From Allodiplogaster sudhausi (lineage: Eukaryota; Nematoda; Chromadorea; Rhabditida; Diplogasteridae), in assembly GCA_945643635.1 (NCBI GenBank), contig CALZFC010000005.1, positions 525,001 through 589,000 of the forward strand: DNA of 64,000 nucleotides, written 5' to 3'. Shown in pieces: positions 57,239 to 64,000 of this stretch. Under the pieces are notes generated by a model. It saw only the letters and a list, made by a program, of their open reading frames with translations, had not been told where the DNA came from and searched no databases. Position 1 is the stretch's first letter, and each line of letters opens with the position of its first letter. Made by a program: the position numbers and the translations under genes.

Positions 57239-60200
57239 ATGCGTACCGACTGCTTACTCTTCTTCCTCTCTGCCACGTTTGCACTGGCGAGGTATTTTTT
57301 CAACAGACTATTTTTTCTTATTTGTTATATTTTATATCTTTATTTCATTTCATATAGTAGGTGAAATCAGTTGTTTAATAGTATTCTGCTTAAGTTGCAA
57401 AAAGAAAAAAAGAAAAATTTTTGTATAACAAATGCAATATTTATCTCGGTTTTGCCTTTAAAGGAGCGCCGAACTGGAGACGGAAGTCCGCTCTGCGCTC
57501 AATCAGGCGGTCAAGAATGTCAAGGCAGGCAACGAAGGCGCCAAGGAACTCGGTACGCTTATTGCCTCGAGCTTGTCACAAGAGTAATTATCAGTAAGGT
57601 TCTAGCAGAAGTGTGGTGACGCCCAACCAAACGAGACATCAAATCATAATTGCCTTCGATGGAGCCAAGCTATGATTTACGGTTCCTCTGTCATTTACTG
57701 TAATCATCACTGATTTATTAAAAAAGATCATGGTTGATGGCAAACGATTCCATGTTGCTCGCTTACGCCTACGCAAACGATACTGTCTCTTTGCCTCTCT
57801 TTACTCTCTCTCTCTCTCTCTTTCTCTCTTCACTCTTATCCTTCTCTTTCTCTGCCTTCTGCTGCATTTAGTTTCTGTCGGTCTCGCGTCAAGCTGATCG
57901 TTAACTTTTTTGATGCCACGAAGCATTAGCGGGCTTCCGTGGGGGAAAACAAGCCAGGTGGCTGAGTAAGGACTATTGGAGACTAGAGTAGAGTCGATGA
58001 ATACTTCGGATATGGCAGTAATTGCCATTTATTTATTAAATTTTACCATTTACATATGTGTCTGCTTTCTTTAAAAAAAAGAATTCAATATATTTAAGGC
58101 CCCTCGGAACAAGGCGGCCAGTCGCAGAAGGCGAGCGAGGACGCGATGCGCGTGCAGCACTTTGGAGACGTCCTCGAAGAAGCCACTCGGCTCCTCATCG
58201 CGCAACACGGAGCCGCCATCGTCGTCCGTGCACAGAAGGAGGTTCGCAAAACCCGTCGAATGTAGGGCGCAATTAACGGGGTTCCGCGGACAGGTTCTCG
58301 ATTTACTGTTATCGAATTCATGAGCAAAGAAAAAGAAATGCCAAATACATTTGTTTAGATAAAAGGAATAACAGCGTTACAAGCAAAAGCGGGAAAACAG
58401 GTTGAATTGTTTTGAGAATCAAAGCCACATCTCTATGAATATTTACGCTGACAAAATTTAGCATTAGTTAACAACTGCACAAAGGATTCCGAGTAACAGC
58501 ATGTTCAACACGTGTCATTTCAGCTAAACTATTTGTTTTGCATGTGAAATGACAAGCATAAACACTCGCAAAAAATCGGGATAACATTTCGCTTCTGCAC
58601 CACTACCAACAACTTGCATAAGCTGGATTTTTTTTTTACTGCAAACCAGTTGGTAAACCAAAAATGAAATATAACTTTTCTCTTTGCAATTTCAGCTGAA
58701 CGTAACTGCCCTCTTGGCTGAGCTGGCTGGTGATATTCTCCCAGCAAGTGACGTGGAGGCCCACCCACGCAACAAGAGATACGATAGCGGTGAACACTGA
58801 TATTCCATATTTCTCTTTCTCCCCCTATGTATTCCTCTCAGCTTCTATCTCCATCTACATCACCGTCCTCTCGCTTTCTCTATCTCTCACTCTCTCCTTC
58901 TCTCTCTCCCTGTCTCTCTCTCTCTCTCTCTCTCGCTTTCTCTCCTTCTCTCTCAAGTCTGCTCTCTCTCTCTCTCTCGCTCTTTCTCTTCAACTCGATC
59001 CATTATTCTTCATATTCGTATGCACATACATAGTATGTACATAAGTATTTATTCAAGTATTTATGCGCACATATTTCTATGTAGGCATTCTGGAAAATAT
59101 GTATGTAAACACACAAATCACCAAATGCCAAAGTAGTATTTAGCTTGAAAAAGATTTTTCAGGAAGGGATTTATTATTTCGTTTGTTTTGCATATTCCGC
59201 TGTAAATAAAAAAAAGCTTGTGAGTCTCTTGCTTGCAAACAAAAAGATGGTAATTCCATTTAATATTGATTCCGCCTCCTCCAGGAAATGAAGACGATCC
59301 GCTCTCAACGAAATGCATCGATCGACGGCCCGTCAGAGAAATGTACGAGCTTTTCCCTCGTTATTTTGTAATTTGTCACTCACTTGGTTATCATTTTATT
59401 ATTCAATTAATAAGACACATGGTTTTTGCGACTATCACAAATTCGCTTTCAAGGAATAACTTTCTTTCTTTTTTTATTTCAACTAAGTAAAATCCATATT
59501 TCTTTCCATTTTTAATTCGTTGAAAACATTTTTGTAGCAATACGCGCCACTTTTAAACGACGCAACGCCAACTAAAGCGCTGATGTTTAAGTGTCCGATG
59601 ATATTTTTCGCGCGCAACTTATTATAGACTTCATATTTTCTACAAAATGAAAAAATGGCACTAAATGAAAAATAGGTGAATATAGGGGCGGTAGCCACGG
59701 ACATCCGCGACGGGGAAAAGGCAAAGGAAAGGGACGGCGTGTTAAGTGGACTGTGTGAGTTTGGGCCAGTTGCTCGTGCAAGTTCTTGGACGCTTCGCTC
59801 TATACCTTTCTGCAAGTCGCGTCACGCATCAGCCAGATCTACTTCTCATTTCTATTCACTTGCATGCAACTCATCTTTCAACTCAGCGCCTTCATTTTTG
59901 TCTCTGTTGCTGTCTTTGCATGCGAATACGTGTTTCCATGATTTTCTTACTGCATCGCTTGGAATGGTGTAAAGAGGAATACATCTTATGTATTGATGTG
60001 AAATTGCTTGGAATGGACTTTTAACCAAGGCAGAAAAGTGTGGCCCATTTTCAAGTCTTACATTATTTCAGCTACCCTTATCGTACCATCTCCGGTTTTG
60101 GCAATGTTCCAAAGAATCCTCTCGTCGGCTCAACTCTCTACACGCTCCGTCGCTTTATGGCGTCCACCAAATATGACGACGGTAAATAGCAATTGTGCTA

Positions 60201-61122
60201 TTATGTGTTGGCGATTTAATAGAAGGACTATCAGCAAAAACAGATAAGGGAGTGTTTTTGCTAATTCTTTCATTTTAATTGTATGAGAATAAAGATACAT
60301 ATGTAAGTTATCAACAAAACGATTATCAGGAAAAAGAGAGAACTTTAGCCAGTATTAAGGTCTCGGCGCTATCCGCGAGAAGTCAGTGGCCGGCGGGCTC
60401 CTCCCTTCGACTCGTCTCGTCTCGAACAATGTTCACGCGGAGGTACATTAAGACTTCTCCGAGTTTCCTTGAGGCCTTCTTTTCCCAAATCATTCAAATA
60501 TATGAAATGCACGTGAAAGTTGCTTCTGAAGCTCTTGTCTTCTAGGCCAAAGTGCCCGTCTACGATGCCAAGTTCTCGCAGCTGCACATGCAACTCGGCC
60601 AGTTCGCTGCGCATGACGTCATCCGAATGCCATCCGCCGTCGGTGAGCATTGCGTGAATCGACTCGCTCGTTGACGAATAAAGATAGTAGAAGAAGCAAT
60701 TCTTTTTTTTTAGAATTCATGAACACATACTCTCATCTTATGCGGAGAATTGCGAAGGAAAAACAGTCATGTTTCACAGGCAAGAACAACGTGGCGCTTG
60801 ACTGCAACGCGTGTTCTTCGTCGTCAACTTCCAAGAACTGCGCACCGATTGCGGTTTTTCTTCTTTTTTTTATTTTCTTTTCTTCTTTTTTTTAAATGGT
60901 TTTATATGCCTTCAATTTTCCAAAGCTATTTCAAAATCCGATACGGTAGTTAAAAAAAAGAATGATAATTGAGGTCCCTGACGGCGACGGCTACTTCCCG
61001 TCGCGAGACTCGAGCGGGAATGCGCAATGCATTCGCTTTACGAGAATCATCAACGGACAGAGGCACTTTGGAGAGAGAGCACAGATCAATCAGGTTGGAG
61101 AGAGTAATTATAGGAAGTGAAG

Positions 61123-61164
<42 letters not shown>

Positions 61165-61277
61165 AGAGATAGATATAGAAGGTGAGAGTGGGATAGGGAG
61201 ATGAAAAGAAGGTGAGAGAATGAGAATAAGTGTGAGAATTTCTTTTCGGTAGAAATCTTGTTCAATCTTATATTTTC

Positions 61278-61309
<32 letters not shown>

Positions 61310-63938
61310 TGTCTCTCTTTCATTCCTCGCTCATCTGCTCCACCTTCCTCTTCCCCTTTCAGAACACTCACTTCCTCGACCTGTCCACTCTCTATGGCTC
61401 GACCGACTGCGAGTCTCGTGCCATCCGCTCCTTCCGCAACGGCATGATGGCCACTTACACCAACCGGAACTTCTATCTCCCTCCTCAAGCTCCGAATGTG
61501 CGTTCTCGCTGATCGAATCAGCTAGCAGGACGTATTTAATCGTAGATAAAAATTCATTATCGGTGATGAAATTATGATAGCAAGAGTTCTCAATGAATGC
61601 TTAAATATAAAAATAAAATAAAAGAAGCTATTTTAGCGCCTTTTAGAAACACTTTGTTTATACACGTTTTATTAAAATAACTCTCGGAAATACATGATGA
61701 ATCTGTATTTGAAGGACACGAACTGCATGTCGACATCGCTCGGCTATCCGTGTTTCCTGGCTGGCGACTTCCGCAGTACGCTTCATCCCGGCCTCCCGCC
61801 AGTTCACACCATCTTTGTCCGGTCAGCCGACACTTTCTACGATCACAAACATCTCATCTGAACGACCTCTTTGATCACAGCACTTTACGATACTCGAATA
61901 GAACACAGAAGAATCACACACTCATTCAGGCTGCACAACAACTTTGCCAGCAAGATTGCGGAGATGCGGCCGTGGTGGACTGAAGAGGACATCTACCAGG
62001 CATGCTTTCTTGCCTCATCTTTTTGCAAACTTCTAGTCATTTTTTGAATCGACAATGTTTACAACTTTTCTAAGAACAATAAATAAAAAATTGCAGGAGA
62101 CTCGCCGATTCCTGGTGGCCATCTGGCAGAAGATCATCTACACGGAGTATCTGCCGACGATCATCGGAGAGAAGAAGCTGGACGAGTACAAACTCAGGCC
62201 GAGCGGGCTGTCGAGTGCGTTGGGAGTTACTAACAATAAGAAACGAGTGAACCGAATATTATAATTATGGAGCATTCAAACGATCTATGTATATATCTGT
62301 ATTTGGATAAATCGATAATTCAGATCTCTTCAACGAAGCCGTGAATCCGTCAGTGTCGGGAGAATTCGGCGCGGCCGCCTTCCGTTTCGGTCACTCACAG
62401 GCTCGCGACAACTTTGCGAGGACGGATCAGAACAATCGGTTGCGTCTCTTTAATGGCTAATTTATTTATTGATCTACGTTTTATCATTTCATCGACTACT
62501 TATTGATTAGTAATCGATAAACTAGTATATTTCTTTCTTTCTTTTTCTAGAACCACGGCCTCGCCAATTGGCATCGGCGACAACGTCTTCTACTCCGATC
62601 GTTTCTACGAGCGCCCGTCGACTGTCTTCGAAGTCGCGCACGGTAGCGTTTTATTTATTTACTTATTTAAAAAAAAATCAATGTGATTTAGCGCCCATTA
62701 CATCGTTCTTTGTCTGATGCAACCGTCACATTAAATCATTGAACACACAATGAAGTGCGAATCCTCGCTTTCACCAACAGGCATGATGTTCGCGCAAGCG
62801 ATGGCCGTCGACCGCCAATTCTCCTTCCCAATCCGGCATCAGCTCTTCGAGACGCGCAACAAGAAGGCCTCAGGTGTCGACCTCGTCGCTGTCAACATCC
62901 AGAGGGGACGCGACCTCGGCCTCCATCCATACAATGACGTCAGGCGAGTGGACTAGTAGAATGACAAGTTTCTCCGCCACTTCAGTTGTTGTTGCACTTT
63001 TCAACTATATTCTTTATTGATTTATTTGATTCTATATTCTCCCTCACTCTGCTAGTCTTTGGAAATGAAGTGAAAGATTTTCTAATTCAGAGAGCGAATC
63101 GGCTTGCGCCGCGCCAACTCCTTCGATGACCTCAAGAAGGACATGGCCGCGGAGAATGTCGAGCTGCTGAAGAAGGCCAGTTTCGACTTGCTTTGAGAGA
63201 TAAGAGAACAGAGCGAGAGAGAGAGAGAGAGAGAGTGAGAGCGAGGGTCAGAGAGATGGAGAATATAATATTTTTTCAGACGTACAAATCTGTCGAAGAC
63301 ATTGACCTCTACACCGGTCTCCTGCTCGAGAACGTTGTAGATAAGACGGCTATTGTGAGTTATGATGACATAATACTTTTCTGAAGGAAAATTTGAAGGC
63401 ACAAAATATAATCTCCCAATTTTTATATTAGAAAAATTTTCTATTTTAATGAGCAGATTCCTTGGCGAGATATTAATTTGAGCTTGGGCCTGTCGGCTCT
63501 ACAATCATTGCCGAGCAATTTGCATCTTGGAAGAGGGGAGACCGTTTCTTCTACGAAAACGCAAGAGTGTCAGGCGGACTCAACTCTGGTATGTCATGAC
63601 AATCATGATATTTCTCATGTATATTTCAATATATTTATCTAAATCGATAAGCGAGGTTATATTACTCATAATTAGAAGATAAATGAATTCCAGATGAATA
63701 CGAGGCAATCCGCAACTACACACTGGCTCAACTTCTCTGTGAAACGGTCACTGAGACCGACTCCATTCCGAAGAATCCCTTCGTCGTTGGGTGAGTATTT
63801 CGCGTTGTAAAATGAAATTATGCTGGTCTTGCCTTACGAAAGAATTTAGTGAACAATCCAACAGTAAGAAATATTAAAAGGTCGAAGGAACTGATTGGAA
63901 ACTCTCACAGACCTGATATCACTATGACTACCTCCTGA
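57239..63938 (+). CDS. secreted animal heme peroxidase
   Basis: Complete: 22 exons, every junction in phase, 703 residues. Exons: 57239-57291, 57464-57552, 58099-58241, 58696-58789, 59285-59342, 60072-60181, 60360-60442, 60546-60642, 60780-60853, 60974-61093, 61363-61497, 61715-61821, 61930-61999, 62097-62214, 62324-62438, 62551-62642, 62781-62943, 63091-63175, 63280-63354, 63483-63588, 63694-63790, 63911-63938. Signal peptide MRTDCLLFFLSATFALA; a propeptide-like helical region ends at RNKR (~137), a possible furin site. Catalytic marks: LGQFAAHD with distal His ~233, FLDLSTLYGS, AGDFRST with Arg ~372, FRFGHSQ with proximal His ~474, and VNIQRGRDLGLHPYND. The acidic residues used for covalent heme in myeloperoxidase (Asp94, Glu242) are Ala and Leu here. 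Uses hydrogen peroxide to oxidise substrates; in nematodes such enzymes cross-link cuticle or matrix. Introns 13, 17 and 18 start with GC. Confidence 0.95.
58880..58990. repeat. CT tract in peroxidase intron 4
   Basis: Imperfect CT repeats. Confidence 0.8.
61115..61165. repeat. GA tract at start of peroxidase intron 10
   Basis: About 20 bases after the donor; complementary to the CT tract at 61272-61315 in the same intron. Confidence 0.85.
61272..61330. repeat. CT tract at end of peroxidase intron 10
   Basis: About 35-90 bases before the acceptor at 61361-61362. Confidence 0.85.
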
Positions 63939-64000
63939 TTCAGTGTGAACAAAAAGAAGGGCTCCGAGTCTCCTCTGCTTCTTTTGTTGAAGGAGACAAA
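63939..64000. other. 3' flank at window end
   Basis: After the peroxidase stop. A short open stretch (NKKKGSESPLLLLLKET) follows a TTCAG at about 63945 and could start a further exon, but the window ends. Confidence 0.3.

Noticed and set aside
1..64000. tRNA or rRNA genes
   Set aside because: No cloverleaf with A and B boxes or rRNA-like conserved block was seen by eye; a tRNAscan/Infernal run would be decisive.

Overview
This is a piece of an animal nuclear genome, most probably a nematode. Coding exons are short, rich in G/C at third codon positions and split by AT-rich introns. Three proteins point to nematodes: a Gly-rich protein built like the C. elegans sperm-specific SSQ proteins, a two-domain secreted ShKT (SXC) protein, and a DUF273-like putative glycosyltransferase. 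There is also a possible operon junction and there are 3' splice-site-like sequences just before start codons. No database search was possible, so names rest on motifs and remembered family patterns. Exon coordinates were read by hand; reading phase was checked at most junctions.

Layout. 1-5.0 kb is mostly GA/CT-rich sequence with a possible Cys-rich exon, a hairpin, a decayed transposon end and a frameshifted ORF. 5.05-7.66 kb and 18.2-21.3 kb are the arms of a large inverted duplication, each carrying an intact three-exon gene for the same small membrane protein. The ~10.5 kb between the arms holds, on the minus strand, a Ran-binding-domain nucleoporin-like gene (9.6-12.5 kb) and an Ala/Thr/Glu-rich coiled-coil gene (12.9-16.4 kb), and on the plus strand the 3' part of a DUF273-like gene (17.5-18.2 kb). 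22.7-27.7 kb is a minus-strand LINE (ORF1, then decayed EN-RT) with an internal 739-bp tandem duplication and five 17-bp repeats at its 5' end. 28.5-35.2 kb is a complete lysosomal beta-mannosidase gene of about 25 exons. 37.1-43.9 kb is a complete minus-strand SLC25A33/36-type mitochondrial carrier gene. 44-48.5 kb has no supported gene. 48.6-50.9 kb is a BTB-BACK gene followed 60 bp later by the ShKT gene (51.0-51.7 kb). 52.7-53.6 kb is the SSQ-like gene (minus). 51.9-55.6 kb holds copies of two dispersed repeats. 57.2-63.9 kb is a complete 22-exon secreted heme peroxidase gene with a TATA box.

The genes do not form one pathway. The common features are: GA/CT microsatellite tracts in nearly every intergenic region and many introns; an apparent excess of GC-AG introns (six noted in three genes); and repeated local duplication at all scales (inverted arms, duplicated exons, tandem LINE segment, minisatellites). 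The most unusual items are the inverted duplication with its orphan membrane-protein gene, the GC-AG introns, the operon-like BTB/ShKT junction and the peroxidase lacking the acidic residues used for covalent heme attachment.
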